DNA from: VXOI01 sp965261945 | Lineage (GTDB): Bacteria > Chloroflexota > Dehalococcoidia > Lucifugimonadales > UBA3495 | Assembly: GCA_965261945.1 (NCBI GenBank) | Contig: CBDHEF010000002.1 | Coordinates: 2,480,001-2,544,000 of the forward strand | Direction: 5' to 3' | DNA length: 64,000 bases | Shown: positions 45,629-54,433 of the stretch, in pieces | Position numbering within the stretch: the first letter of the stretch is position 1 | Layout of the letters: each line of letters begins with the position of its first letter | Translations under genes and position numbers: made by a program | Notes under the pieces: generated by a model | What the model saw: only the letters and a program-made list of their open reading frames with translations | What the model was told of the DNA's origin: nothing | Databases searched by the model: none

Positions 45629-46171
45629 ATGCGTGACGACACCATCCGCGAGGTCGAGCAGTTCCTGTTCCGGGAGGCGCGGCTGCTGGACGCCCGCAGG
45701 TTCCACGAGTGGCTGGACCTGCTGACCGGCGACGTGCGCTACTGGATGCCCACCAGGGCCAACCGCTATCCGGCCAACAGCAAGGCCATCTCCATCCTGG
45801 ACGGCTCCCGTTACGAGGAGGGCGACCTGTCCAGAGAGGACGAGCTGGCGATCCTCGACGAGGACAAGGACTCGCTGACCCGCCGCATCAACCGGCTCGA
45901 CTCCGGCATGGCCTGGGCCGAGGACCCGCCTTCCCGCACCCGCCACTTCGTCTCGAACATCGAGGTCGAGCCGGGGGCCGGGGATGCCGAGATGAGAGTC
46001 TATTCCAACTTCATCATGTACCGAACCCGGGGTGAGAAGGAGGAGGACTTTTACGTCGGCAGCCGGGAGGACGTGCTGCGCCGGGAGGGCGGCCAACTCA
46101 AGGTCGCCTACCGCAAGATAGTCCTCGACCAGACCGTCATCCTCGCCAAGAACGTCAGCAACTTCTTCTGA
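45629..46171 (+). CDS. Ring-hydroxylating dioxygenase, beta subunit
   Basis: 180 residues of the SnoaL-like cone fold. It begins VEQFLFREARLLDARRFHEW and LDLLTGDVRYWMPTRANRYP, then SRTRHFVSNIEVEPGAGDAE and FYVGSREDVLRREGGQLKVA. It supports the catalytic alpha subunit and has no active site of its own. A gaggtagcctctc site precedes the ATG. Confidence 0.92.
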   Translation: MRDDTIREVEQFLFREARLLDARRFHEWLDLLTGDVRYWMPTRANRYPANSKAISILDGSRYEEGDLSREDELAILDEDKDSLTRRINRLDSGMAWAEDPPSRTRHFVSNIEVEPGAGDAEMRVYSNFIMYRTRGEKEEDFYVGSREDVLRREGGQLKVAYRKIVLDQTVILAKNVSNFF

Positions 46172-46189
46172 AGACAGGGGCTTTTGATT

Positions 46190-46296
46190 ATTCCCTCTCC
46201 CTCTGGGAGAGGGTTAGGGCGAGGGCGTTCCCTCGTCAGGTTACAACCCCAGTCCAGGCGTAGGATTTCACCCCCCCCTTGAGGGAGAGGAAGAAT
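46190..46296. repeat. Dispersed palindromic elements
   Basis: Two copies: ccctctccctctgggagagg and, further on, accccccccttgagggagag. They lie between the dioxygenase and NIPSNAP genes. Confidence 0.65.
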
Positions 46297-46411
46297 TAAG
46301 GCCCCTGCTTCTGAGCAACACTAAATTGCCCGCGTACCCCGCGTTTGGTACACTAGCGGCAGACGGCATCCCCGCCGCGACTGAACCCACACATTGCAGG
46401 AGAACGCCGCG

Positions 46412-47032
46412 ATGATTTACGAAGTCCGCACCTATACGCTTAAACCCGGTAGTGTGCCTACTTTCGAGGAAAACTTTGGCAAAGCGCTGCCCCACCGGCA
46501 AAAGTATTCGCCCCTCGCCGCCTTCTGGCACACAGAAATCGGCCCACTTAACCAGGTCATCCACGTCTGGCCCTACGAGAGCCTGGACGAGCGCACCCGC
46601 ATCCGGGCAGAGGCCGCCCAGGACCCCAACTGGCCGCCCGCCAACGACCCCGATATGTACGTCAATATGGAGTCGGAAATCTTTAACCCGGCGTCCTTCA
46701 TGCGCCCGCTTGGCAACGACCAGGCTCTGGGCAACATCTACGAGATGCGCTCCTACACCTACAAGACCGGGTCCATGGGCGAAGTACTCAACCGCTGGGA
46801 AGCCGCCGTGCCTCACCGCGAGGAGTATTCGCCGCTGGCCGCCGCCTGGTACACCGAGCTGGGCGGGCTGAACAAGTGGGTACACATCTGGCCCTATAAC
46901 GACCTCGAAGAGCGCAACCGGATCCGGGAAGAGGCGGTGAAGTCGCCCCACTGGCCCCCGCCCACCCGCGAGTTCCTGGTCAGCCAGGAAAACAAGATCA
47001 TGGTGCCGGCCTCCTTCTCGCCGGCCCACTAG
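46412..47032 (+). CDS. NIPSNAP family protein, two tandem domains
   Basis: 206 residues. Two similar NIPSNAP units: MIYEVRTYTLKPGSVPTFEE with LNQVIHVWPYESLDERTRIR, and IYEMRSYTYKTGSMGEVLNR with LNKWVHIWPYNDLEERNRIR. The fold is a dimeric alpha/beta barrel; function is not defined, although relatives lie among aromatic degradation genes. ATG 46412 follows gcaggagaac. Confidence 0.88.
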   Translation: MIYEVRTYTLKPGSVPTFEENFGKALPHRQKYSPLAAFWHTEIGPLNQVIHVWPYESLDERTRIRAEAAQDPNWPPANDPDMYVNMESEIFNPASFMRPLGNDQALGNIYEMRSYTYKTGSMGEVLNRWEAAVPHREEYSPLAAAWYTELGGLNKWVHIWPYNDLEERNRIREEAVKSPHWPPPTREFLVSQENKIMVPASFSPAH

Positions 47033-47074
47033 GCTTGGGCGCAGATGCCATTCTCATCTGTCCACAGGGGCGGG

Positions 47075-47107
47075 TTTCAAACAGGGGCGGGTTTGAAACC
47101 CGCCCCT
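47075..47107. repeat. Imperfect palindrome of the aggggcgggt family
   Basis: A doubled aggggcgggtt is followed by gaaaccgcccct. It may end transcription of the NIPSNAP gene. Confidence 0.65.
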
Positions 47108-47143
47108 ACACCGTCAACTATCCATTAAGGATTGAGTCCTCCC

Positions 47144-47857
47144 ATGACCGACCTTGACCGGCAGTTGCATGACCTGGTCACCGCCAACCGCATCCTGGCC
47201 CGCGAGGACGTGGTGGACGCCTACGGGCACGTCAGCATCCGCCACCCAGAGTATCCAGACCATTATCTGCTGTCCCGCTCTCGCGCCCCGGAGCTGGTAG
47301 AAGACGACGACCTGATGACATACACTCTTGAGGGGGAGCCGGTGGATCAGGACGGCCGCGAGATGTACTCCGAGCGTCCCATCCACGGCGGCGTCTACGA
47401 GGCCCGGCCCGAGGTCATGGCGGTGGTGCATAACCACTCGCAGCCCGTGGCGCCTTTCGGGGTGACGGGAACTCCGCTGCGCCCCATGTTCCACCTGGCG
47501 GCGCTCATCGGCGGCGACATCCCGGTCTGGGACATTCGCGACAAATTTGGCGACACCAATATGCTGGTCACCACCATGGCGCAGGGGCGCGACCTCGCCG
47601 CCACCCTCGGCCCGCGCCGGGTGGCGCTGATGCGGGGCCACGGCTGCGTCGTCGCCGGGGGTTCCCTGAAGGAAGCGGTCATGGCGGCGGTATACCTGCA
47701 AGTCAACGCCAGGCTGTTGCTGGAGTCCCTCAAGCTGGGCGACGTGACCTACCTGTCGCCGGGCGAAGTCGCCATAATGTCGGAAAGCCAGGTGCAGTCC
47801 CGCACCATGGCCCGCGCCTGGGAATACTGGGCCGTCCGCGCCGGACGTGAGCCATAA
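47144..47857 (+). CDS. Class II aldolase/adducin family protein
   Basis: 237 residues. It shows LVTANRILAREDVVDAYGHV, SIRHPEYPDHYLLSRSRAPE and the metal-binding histidines in VMAVVHNHSQPVAPFG and VALMRGHGCVVAGGSLKEAV. Zn-dependent aldol cleavage or decarboxylation is the family reaction; no substrate is clear. ATG 47144 is chosen; a TTG at 47132 is in frame. Confidence 0.88.
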   Translation: MTDLDRQLHDLVTANRILAREDVVDAYGHVSIRHPEYPDHYLLSRSRAPELVEDDDLMTYTLEGEPVDQDGREMYSERPIHGGVYEARPEVMAVVHNHSQPVAPFGVTGTPLRPMFHLAALIGGDIPVWDIRDKFGDTNMLVTTMAQGRDLAATLGPRRVALMRGHGCVVAGGSLKEAVMAAVYLQVNARLLLESLKLGDVTYLSPGEVAIMSESQVQSRTMARAWEYWAVRAGREP

Positions 47858-47867
47858 CCGCCGAAAA

Positions 47868-47912
47868 AATCCCCTCTCCCCACGGGAGAGCGTTAGGGTG
47901 AGGGCGTCCCCC
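47868..47912. repeat. Dispersed palindromic element
   Basis: cccctctccccacgggagag followed by cgttagggtgagggcg, between the aldolase and the SnoaL-like gene. Confidence 0.65.
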
Positions 47913-47953
47913 AGAGGCCGGGTTGAAAAGGGAGGACACCCCCACGGAGAGCC

Positions 47954-48352
47954 ATGCTGAACGACGAACCCGAAATCGTGGAAGAAATCCGGTCCGCCAA
48001 CCAGCGGTTCTACGATGCCTTCAATGAGCTCAGCATCGAGCGCATGGAAGCGGTCTGGGAGGCCTCTGACCGGGCCATGTGCGTGCATCCCGGCTGGACG
48101 CCCATCGTGGGGTGGGACACCATCCGCGAGAGCTGGGTACGCATCTTCGACAACGCCAACCTGATGCAGTTCAGCGTCCGCTACCTGAACGTGGTGGTGC
48201 AGGGCGACTTCGGTTGCGTCACCTGCGTCGAGGGCATCACCAGCGTGGTGCAGGGCCGGGCAGCCAACTTCTCCACCTTCGCCACCAACATCTTCGCCCG
48301 CCGCGAAGACGGCTGGAAGATGATCGCCCACCACGCATCCCCCGGCGGGTAG
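47954..48352 (+). CDS. SnoaL-like/NTF2-fold protein
   Basis: 132 residues of NTF2-like cone fold: ANQRFYDAFNELSIERMEAV, MCVHPGWTPIVGWDTIRESW, TSVVQGRAANFSTFATNIFA and WKMIAHHASPGG. It lacks a clear catalytic triad. Related small proteins are isomerases or hydratases, or bind small ligands. It follows aldolase and NIPSNAP genes in one direction. Confidence 0.8.
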   Translation: MLNDEPEIVEEIRSANQRFYDAFNELSIERMEAVWEASDRAMCVHPGWTPIVGWDTIRESWVRIFDNANLMQFSVRYLNVVVQGDFGCVTCVEGITSVVQGRAANFSTFATNIFARREDGWKMIAHHASPGG

Positions 48353-48464
48353 TCCACTCTACGACTTTCGTATTTCCTTCCTCGAGATCCCCTCTGATTG
48401 CCCAGGGCCTTGATACAATGTATCCAGTGCCTGCACACACGGTCGCATTCAAGGGAGCATCTTT

Positions 48465-49733
48465 ATGGCCGCCAATCCTTCAAGCCTGACCACTACCGAA
48501 AAAAACCTCTGGAACGCCATTGTCTCCGAGGCGCTGGCCAATCTGAAATATAACGCCTACGCCCAGCGGGCGATGCAGGAGGGACACCCGGAGGTAGCGC
48601 AGATATTCCAGGAGGTGGCCGGCGCCGAAACGGTGCACGGCATCAACCACCTGCGCGTGTCGGGCGACATGGCGTCAACGGCTGAAAACCTGCGGGCAAT
48701 CATCGAGGGAGAGGCCATGGAGGCCACCACCATCTACCCGCGCATGATCCGGGAGGCCCTGGCCGAGGGCAACCAGGAAGCCGTCGACTCTTTCACCATG
48801 GCCATGGAGCGGGAACGCCACCACCTGGAAGCGTTCACCGAGGCGCTGACCGGCCTGGAGGCCAAGCTGGGAACTCAGACTGGCGCCGTCCGGCTGGCCC
48901 CCGCGCCGGAGATCCCCATGATGCCCGCCAGCGTCGCGGCGACATCCTTCTCTCCCGTGCCGGACGGCTCATCGGAAGCTGAGGCGGCCGCCGGGCGGGC
49001 CTTCGACCGCGAGACATACAACACCGCCGCTGACGAGGTGGAACGCGAGATCTGGCGCGTGGCCCGTATGAGCCGCCTGCGCGAGGTCGTGTTCGGCGCC
49101 CAGGACGGTTTGCTCAGCACCGTCGCGCTGGTCACCAGCCTCGCCGTCGCCGTCGAGAGCCAGACCACCGTGGTCATAGCGGGCCTGGCCGGAGCCCTTC
49201 CCGGCATGATCTCCATGGCTACCGGCGCCCTGCTGGGATCCCGCGCCGAGCTGGACGTGCAGCGGGCCGAGATCGAGCGCGAGGCCCGGGAGCTGGATAC
49301 CAATCCAGCCGAGGAGCTGGCCGAACTGGTCGTGCTCTTCCAGCGCGAGGGTATGACCTTCTACGAGGCGCGCCAGATGGCCGACGAGATCTCCCAGGAC
49401 CGCGACCTCTGGCTCAAAACGCTGGTGGAGAAGGAACTGGGCATCAGCGCCCAGGTGACCTCCAACCCGCTCAAGGATGCCCTGGTCATGGGCGCGGCCT
49501 TCATCTCCGGCGCGGCCATACCGCTCGTCCCCCACTTCTTCCTGACCGGCGGCCAGGCCATCGGCGTGTCCGTGGGGGCGACGCTGGCCGGGCTGTTCGC
49601 GCTGGGGCTGGTCAAGGGCCGGCTGGTGGAGCGCTCCCCGCTGCTCCAGGGCCTCGAAATCCTCGGCATCGGCACCATTTCCGCCGGCATAGGCTACGCC
49701 CTGGGCGACCTCATCCCGCGGCTGTTTACGTAG
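48465..49733 (+). CDS. Ferritin-like domain fused to VIT1/CCC1 transporter (MbfA-like)
   Basis: 422 residues. The N-terminal about 150 residues form a rubrerythrin-like four-helix domain with the Glu/His ligands: ALANLKYNAYAQRAMQEGHP, FQEVAGAETVHGINHLRVSG and MERERHHLEAFTEALTG. The C-terminal region is a VIT-family transporter (LREVVFGAQDGLLSTVALVT, GALPGMISMATGALLGSRAE), with about five membrane helices. This architecture is known from MbfA, an iron exporter in rhizobia. It likely moves Fe or Mn out of the cytosol. A ggagcat site precedes the ATG. Confidence 0.9.
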   Translation: MAANPSSLTTTEKNLWNAIVSEALANLKYNAYAQRAMQEGHPEVAQIFQEVAGAETVHGINHLRVSGDMASTAENLRAIIEGEAMEATTIYPRMIREALAEGNQEAVDSFTMAMERERHHLEAFTEALTGLEAKLGTQTGAVRLAPAPEIPMMPASVAATSFSPVPDGSSEAEAAAGRAFDRETYNTAADEVEREIWRVARMSRLREVVFGAQDGLLSTVALVTSLAVAVESQTTVVIAGLAGALPGMISMATGALLGSRAELDVQRAEIEREARELDTNPAEELAELVVLFQREGMTFYEARQMADEISQDRDLWLKTLVEKELGISAQVTSNPLKDALVMGAAFISGAAIPLVPHFFLTGGQAIGVSVGATLAGLFALGLVKGRLVERSPLLQGLEILGIGTISAGIGYALGDLIPRLFT

Positions 49734-49826
49734 GGCAAGCAGCGTTAGTCTACAAGGGGAGAATGGCAAGTGGGGTGGAGTGCATGGCCGGGACAGGGGG
49801 CGTTTTAGTGTGGGGAGGGAGTGGCC

Positions 49827-50372
49827 TTGATTTTGCAGTTGATCGGTCTTGCGCTCCTTGCTACCGCAGCGTACATTGGCCTGAAATTTCCGGACGTTGA
49901 CCAGCAGATCGGGTTCCTGCTCCATAGATCGATCATCACCCACGGCCCTCTACTGCCGTTATTGGCCTTCGCTTTCGCGCAGGGCAACAGCCAAGTCTTC
50001 CGCAGATTCGGAACGGGAATAGGGGTCGGATTTGCCGTCCACATGGCTTTCGACCTTTTCCCTCGGGGGTGGCAGGGATACGCCTTAATCAGCTTCCCCG
50101 GATATGGGTGGACACCCGCGGTTTTCTCTTGGATTTGGATTGCCGCCACTATGCTTATCTGTTTCGGCATAGCTATCAGGTCAGGTCGCAATGCAGTAGA
50201 CGCACTTCTCTTGCTTGTCGCGGTGACAGCAACTTTTGCGTTTGCTGCCAGTAATGAGAATGCACTTTGGCGCCCGCTGGGGGCTACCGTGGCTTCCTTG
50301 CTGGTTTGCTACTGGATGATAGGCCCGGATAAAGGCAAGAGCAGTCTCGAAAAAAGGACCAGTTTCCGATAG
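49827..50372 (+). CDS. Membrane protein, YdjM-like metal-dependent hydrolase
   Basis: 181 residues with about four membrane segments. It has LLHRSIITHGPLLPLLAFAF and GVGFAVHMAFDLFPRGWQGY, histidines and Asp like those of membrane-bound YdjM hydrolases. TTG 49827 sits six bases after ggggaggg; GTG 49821 is alternative. Its 3' part overlaps the opposite-strand toxin frame. Confidence 0.65.
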   Translation: MILQLIGLALLATAAYIGLKFPDVDQQIGFLLHRSIITHGPLLPLLAFAFAQGNSQVFRRFGTGIGVGFAVHMAFDLFPRGWQGYALISFPGYGWTPAVFSWIWIAATMLICFGIAIRSGRNAVDALLLLVAVTATFAFAASNENALWRPLGATVASLLVCYWMIGPDKGKSSLEKRTSFR

Positions 50373-50669
50373 TTGGAAAAACCCGTCCCCCCCGGACAAG
50401 TTCAGGGCGAACGGGTTTCGACAAACGGATAGGTCAGTGGCATTGGGCTTTCTGTAGATGAGGACGAGGTCCGGTCGTATGTGGCAGTTGCGCTCTCGTG
50501 CCCGGTCGCCGCGCATGGGATGGTCTTGATATTGTTCCGGTAGCGCTTCGTCATTGGACAGCAGTTCCAGAGCTCGCGGCAAGTCTTGATCCAACGTCCG
50601 GCGGTATTGGCCACGCTTTTCGCGCCTGTAATTGCGCTTGAAAGCCCGAGTGCGTCTAATCGTCCTCAT
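50181..50669 (-). CDS. YafQ/RelE-like toxin with an altered C-terminus
   Basis: The start is a normal YafQ: MRTIRRTRAFKRNYRREKRG and HIRPDLVLIYRKPNATDLSV. The usual final block (RLGSHSELF) does not follow. Instead a long Gly/Ser-containing tail runs to 50181 and overlaps the gene on the other strand. In the next frame, PELVRGG appears just where PELF is expected (about 50405), suggesting a small indel. The catalytic His is thus probably lost. It overlaps the antitoxin gene by 14 bases. Confidence 0.6.
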   Translation of the reverse strand: MRTIRRTRAFKRNYRREKRGQYRRTLDQDLPRALELLSNDEALPEQYQDHPMRGDRARERNCHIRPDLVLIYRKPNATDLSVCRNPFALNLSGGDGFFQLSETGPFFETALAFIRAYHPVANQQGSHGSPQRAPKCILITGSKRKSCCHRDKQEKCVYCIAT

Positions 50670-50932
50670 TCAGTTCGGCCATGAGGTCGGCCACGGTTCC
50701 TACGGTTATGAGGTCTCCGCTCTCTGCCTCAGCGATAGCCGCTAGAGTGTCTTCGTTGGGTTCAAAGCATTGGAAGTGAGGCATCCGTCCCTCAACGACG
50801 ATGTAATTCATCATCTGACGAAGGGCCTCGGTCATGGTAATGCCTTCCTTTGCCAGGACTTCGTTGGCCAAGGACAGGATGTCCGTGTCTACGTTGGCCG
50901 TGAAAGTTGGCCGTGAAAACAGTTGTGCCCAT
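50656..50932 (-). pseudogene. RelB/DinJ antitoxin, frame broken by a 13-bp duplication
   Basis: From 50871 the protein reads LANEVLAKEGITMTEALRQM and on to AELNEDD, a RelB/DinJ body, but no start codon exists in this frame beyond the TTG at 50871. A 13-base unit (tttcacggccaac on the minus strand) is duplicated at 50893-50918. Removing one copy joins ATG 50932 in frame as MGTTVFTANVDTDILSLANE, a perfect DinJ start. The gene therefore carries a recent frameshift and can be read only from TTG 50871, without its DNA-binding strand. Confidence 0.72.
50893..50918. repeat. 13-bp tandem duplication in the antitoxin gene
   Basis: gttggccgtgaaa occurs twice head to tail and shifts the reading frame by one. 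Confidence 0.9.
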
Positions 50933-51062
50933 GCTCCAGTTTCCTGCGATTCGTCTCGATTCTCTCTGTTCGATGGTTGATTATGCTTCGCCTCGGCGCA
51001 AGTTTGTGAGACACCGAGTCATCACGATGCGGAGGTGTTAAGCGCCTGATGCACCCCACCCA

Positions 51063-51977
51063 CTACAACCCCTCCGCCCGCTCCAGGTGCTTCCGCGCCG
51101 CCGCCAGAAAGTCCGGCGGGTTGTCGCCCTGTACCAGGTGGCCCGCGTTGGCGATCGTGATCGTCTCGCAGTCGGCGATCTCCTGGCCCATGCGCTGCAA
51201 TGTGTCGTCGGAGAAAATGTCGCTGCGATCTCCGCGAGTGACCAGAGTGGGACAGTCTATGCGCCGCCAGCGCTCCCAGAGCTGCTCCGGCGACCAGAGG
51301 TTGTCCTGGCGGCCTCGCTCGCGCATCACCCGGTCGTACTTCCAGGTCCACTTGCCATCGGCGCCCTGGCGTATGCTGTACTTCAGCGCGCCCAGCACCT
51401 GCTCTCGGGTTCGCCCGGTGTATTCCTGTATGCGGTCGGCGAACTCTTCCAGCGTATCCAGGTTGTCGGGCAGCTCGCGGAACTGCTGGATGCGCTGTCG
51501 GCCCCTCGGCGCCGTCTCGGGGCCGGTGTCCACGACGGTCAGCGAGCGCAGCGCCCCCGGATGCCGCGACGCCCAGACGAAGCTGTTGCGACCGCCCATG
51601 GAGTGACCCATCAGGTGGAATCTGCGCTGGTCCAGTCCAAGGGCCGGGACCAGCGCCTCAAGGTCGCCCACCATCGCATCCAGCGAGTAGTCGCTGTTGG
51701 GGGACCAGTCGCTGTCTCCGTGTCCCCGCTGGTCGAGGGCCAAGACGTGATAATCGGCCGATAGGGGCAGGCTGATGAAGTCCCAGCTATGTCCCTGTTG
51801 CGACGCGCCGTGCAGCATCAACACCGTGGGATTGGAGGGTTCGCCCCATTCCAGGTAGTGGAAACGGAGCCCATTGGCGTCCACGAACCGGTCGGCGGGT
51901 TCGTTCTCCTGAATGAACGGCACACCCATGCGCCGCGCCGCCTCGTGCAGCGAAAGCCCCATAGAATGAGACGCCAT
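51063..51977 (-). CDS. Alpha/beta-hydrolase
   Basis: 304 residues with the nucleophile elbow HLMGHSMGGRNSFVWASRHP. The oxyanion-side HGASQQGHSWDFISLPL is visible, as are LALDQRGHGDSDWSP, an acid in VTRGDRSDIFSDDTLQ and His in ITIANAGHLVQGDNP. It could be a C-C hydrolase or esterase. It stands alone and its substrate is unknown. ATG 51977 is used; ATG 51962 is possible. Confidence 0.9.
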   Translation of the reverse strand: MASHSMGLSLHEAARRMGVPFIQENEPADRFVDANGLRFHYLEWGEPSNPTVLMLHGASQQGHSWDFISLPLSADYHVLALDQRGHGDSDWSPNSDYSLDAMVGDLEALVPALGLDQRRFHLMGHSMGGRNSFVWASRHPGALRSLTVVDTGPETAPRGRQRIQQFRELPDNLDTLEEFADRIQEYTGRTREQVLGALKYSIRQGADGKWTWKYDRVMRERGRQDNLWSPEQLWERWRRIDCPTLVTRGDRSDIFSDDTLQRMGQEIADCETITIANAGHLVQGDNPPDFLAAARKHLERAEGL

Positions 51978-52310
51978 TTTGATGCCCTCCGTCCGCCAAC
52001 CGGCCTGCTTGAAATCAGACTTTATGATAACCCTGCTGTCAATTTATTACCGATGAAACAGGGAGTCGTCCGGGGTCTTTTCCCGGGGTCTTTTCACTGC
52101 TCCCTTTCCTCTTGGGGGAGGGTTAGGGCGGGGGCGTCCACGCTGACGAGGGAACATAGCGTCATCCCCGGATTTCCCCTCCACCCCGGCCCTCTCCCTC
52201 AATGGAAAGGGAGAATCGAAATACCCCGAATCGCAAATCCCGCCATTCCCTTTCCGCCCTGCGGATGGTATCATTCGTTGTTGCTAAAATCATCTGGAGC
52301 ATGACCGTTT
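51978..52310. other. Intergenic region with palindromic elements
   Basis: Two family copies near 52083-52135 (ccctttcctcttgggggagg) and 52175-52215 (cggccctctccctcaatgga). A likely L25 promoter lies near 52262-52300. No coding gene seen. Confidence 0.6.
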
Positions 52311-52940
52311 ATGACAACCAGCGCGGCGCGATTGGAGCTACAGCCCAGGGATCTGTTGGGCAAGAAGGTCGGCAGGCTTCGGCGGGCCGGCATCGTCCCC
52401 GTTCATCTCTACGGCCCCGGCATTGAGTCCCGGGCCCTGCAATGCGCCGCCCGGCATCTCATTACGTCGCTGGCCGCATTGGGGGCCAGCTCGCCCATCA
52501 CGGTGACCATCGAGGGAGAGTCCGGGAGCCACTTGGCTTTCGCCAGGGAAATCCAGTGGGACCCCAGGCGTGATACCGTGTTGCACGTCGACTTCATGGC
52601 CGTAGACGTGAGCCGCCCGATTACGGCCCAAGTGAACTTGGCCCTGGAGGGAGAAGCTCCGGGAGCCGCCCGCGCCGGCGGCCACGTTACCCAGCAACTC
52701 TTCGCCATAGACGTTTCGGCCCTGCCGATGGATATGCCGGGCCAGGCCGAGGTTGACCTGTCGGTAATGACCTCCGAAGACAGCGTTATCCGGGCTGGCG
52801 ACATTCCGCTTGCGCCTGGAGTTACCCTGCTGACCGACCCGGAGGAAATTGTGGTGCGCCTGGACACCCCGCGCAGCACGGCGGATGCCGGGGAAGAAGA
52901 GGAAGCGCAGGGGTCGGCGGAAGCGGGGGGGTCCGAATAA
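52311..52940 (+). CDS. rplY: 50S ribosomal protein L25/CTC family
   Basis: 209 residues; the CTC form with a C-terminal extension beyond the 5S-binding domain. The N-terminal domain reads LELQPRDLLGKKVGRLRRAG and IVPVHLYGPGIESRALQCA, then IQWDPRRDTVLHVDFMAVDV. The second domain ends in an acidic tail (DAGEEEEAQGSAEAGG). It binds 5S rRNA in the large subunit. The ATG 52311 starts inside an open upstream stretch. Confidence 0.9.
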   Translation: MTTSAARLELQPRDLLGKKVGRLRRAGIVPVHLYGPGIESRALQCAARHLITSLAALGASSPITVTIEGESGSHLAFAREIQWDPRRDTVLHVDFMAVDVSRPITAQVNLALEGEAPGAARAGGHVTQQLFAIDVSALPMDMPGQAEVDLSVMTSEDSVIRAGDIPLAPGVTLLTDPEEIVVRLDTPRSTADAGEEEEAQGSAEAGGSE

Positions 52941-53022
52941 TCTAAAGGTTTACCGAAAGTCACGCCGGAAAGAAGCGTCGCCGGGCCGCCGCGACGAAGG
53001 CGCCAGGAAGGAGAACGACGGT

Positions 53023-53793
53023 ATGCACCTGGTATACATAGGACAGTCGGGCGCTACCGGAATCAGCGCCGACGACCCTTCCCAGCCCCACGAGGTGGTG
53101 GCCGGGCTGATGCTCCACGAAACGCAGACCGTGGCGTTCAACGGAGAGTTCGACGCCCTCTGCCGCCGGCATTTCGGGGCGCCCCTGGGCGAGCCGGGCG
53201 CACCCCGGCGCTTACGACCCGTGGACCTGTTCCACGGGCTGCGCCAATACTCATCGTGGCCGCCGGAGCGACGGTCAGAGATGATTCAGGACTGCCTGAA
53301 CATACTCATCCGGCGCGAGACCCCGGTTCTCAGCGCATTCCTCAACAAGCGGGAGCTCATTGATGCCCGCGTCAACGCCTCCTCCCCCGGCGCCCTGCTG
53401 TGGGCCAATCCCATCGAACCCGTAATGAGCCGCTTCCTTTTCGCGTTGAGTATGTACCTTGACGAGATGAGCATGGCCACGCTCAACCACGAACAGATAA
53501 TGTCGGGTGACCTTCCGGTCTCCCAGTTCGCCATGGTGGTTGCCCAGAAAGGAGCCAACATAGACCCGCGCCTCATGGGCGAATTCCTGCGCTCAGACGA
53601 GGGGATTGACGCATCGGCGCTCCACGAGAATATCTGCTTCGTCAACGCCGAGGACTCACCGGGAATGCAACTCGCCAACCTGTGCGCCTACTTCACCCGC
53701 CGCTGGCTACAGACCCCCGACAATCCCAACCCCTACTTCGAAGTCCTGCGCGACAACAAGGTCATACAGGTGCTCTACCCGGTGGCGCTGTAA
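53023..53793 (+). CDS. DUF3800 domain-containing protein
   Basis: 256 residues. It has MHLVYIGQSGATGISADDPS and a helical part MSRFLFALSMYLDEMSMATL, then MQLANLCAYFTRRW near the end, where the DUF3800 (RNase H-like) residues lie. The N-terminal Asp typical of the family is replaced by Gly/Gln (YIGQSG), so activity is uncertain. ATG 53023 follows aggaaggagaac; upstream coding in the frame is not family-like. Confidence 0.7.
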   Translation: MHLVYIGQSGATGISADDPSQPHEVVAGLMLHETQTVAFNGEFDALCRRHFGAPLGEPGAPRRLRPVDLFHGLRQYSSWPPERRSEMIQDCLNILIRRETPVLSAFLNKRELIDARVNASSPGALLWANPIEPVMSRFLFALSMYLDEMSMATLNHEQIMSGDLPVSQFAMVVAQKGANIDPRLMGEFLRSDEGIDASALHENICFVNAEDSPGMQLANLCAYFTRRWLQTPDNPNPYFEVLRDNKVIQVLYPVAL

Positions 53794-53797
53794 CGGC

Positions 53798-53847
53798 TGC
53801 AGTAACGCATACTCTAAAGAAAATGTTTTAGAGTATGCGTTACTGCA
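53798..53847. repeat. 21-bp perfect inverted repeat
   Basis: tgcagtaacgcatactctaaa and its exact complement flank an eight-base loop. It begins five bases after the DUF3800 stop codon and touches the end of the AlbA_2 remnant. It may be a bidirectional terminator or a transposable-element end. Confidence 0.85.
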
Positions 53848-54155
53848 AGAGACGGTTGGCGATGGACGAGACGATCCAGTAAGCTGTCGGGGCGGCGGAA
53901 CAAATCGCACCGCCGGATCTGTGAAATCCAAGCCAGTCTGCTTCCATTCGTATTCGCTCTCCGAAAAGTTGCAGCCCCCTCGCATACTCCCTTAGTCAAG
54001 CCAACAGCTATCGCCCCACCTTCGGCGTTGGCCATTGCCACAAGGGTCCCGGCTAATTGGGCCGCGCGGCTACGGCTGCTTTTTCGATCGAACCACTGAC
54101 CCTCCGGCTCGTCAAGAAGCCGACGTGTCAACTCATCCGGCGGCAAATGCCACAA
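53848..54155 (-). pseudogene. AlbA_2 (Schlafen-type) DNA-binding protein fragment
   Basis: The N-terminus is AlbA_2-like: RLLDEPEGQWFDRKSSRSRA, AAQLAGTLVAMANAEGGAIA and VGLTKG. Then it shifts frame: the next frame carries SESEYEWKQTGLDFTDPAVR, the continuation expected in this family. The sequence ends at the palindrome, so the gene is both frameshifted and truncated. Confidence 0.65.
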
Positions 54156-54433
54156 GCCGTCTATTCCACAAGTTGTCTATTGATGGCTGCATTGCAGTGC
54201 CTCGCCTTCTTAATACAACGACCTTTAAGATTACTCCAAAGTATTTACAGCTTATTCCGCAAGCGCATTCAACCCTGACCGCGTACCCAGGCTTTCACGC
54301 TGCGTATGTATCTACTGCCAACTGCCCGTCTTTACAACCCGCCGCCGCGTTGCTAGAATCACGCCAAGTTTCAGGAGGGTCGCGCCAGGCGCAGACTCTC
54401 TTACGCTGTTTGCCTCCGCCGGAGGGTTCCGCC
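54156..54433. other. Intergenic region, no gene seen
   Basis: AT-richer gap between the AlbA_2 remnant and greA. A few short frames exist but none is supported. It may hold the greA promoter. Confidence 0.4.
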
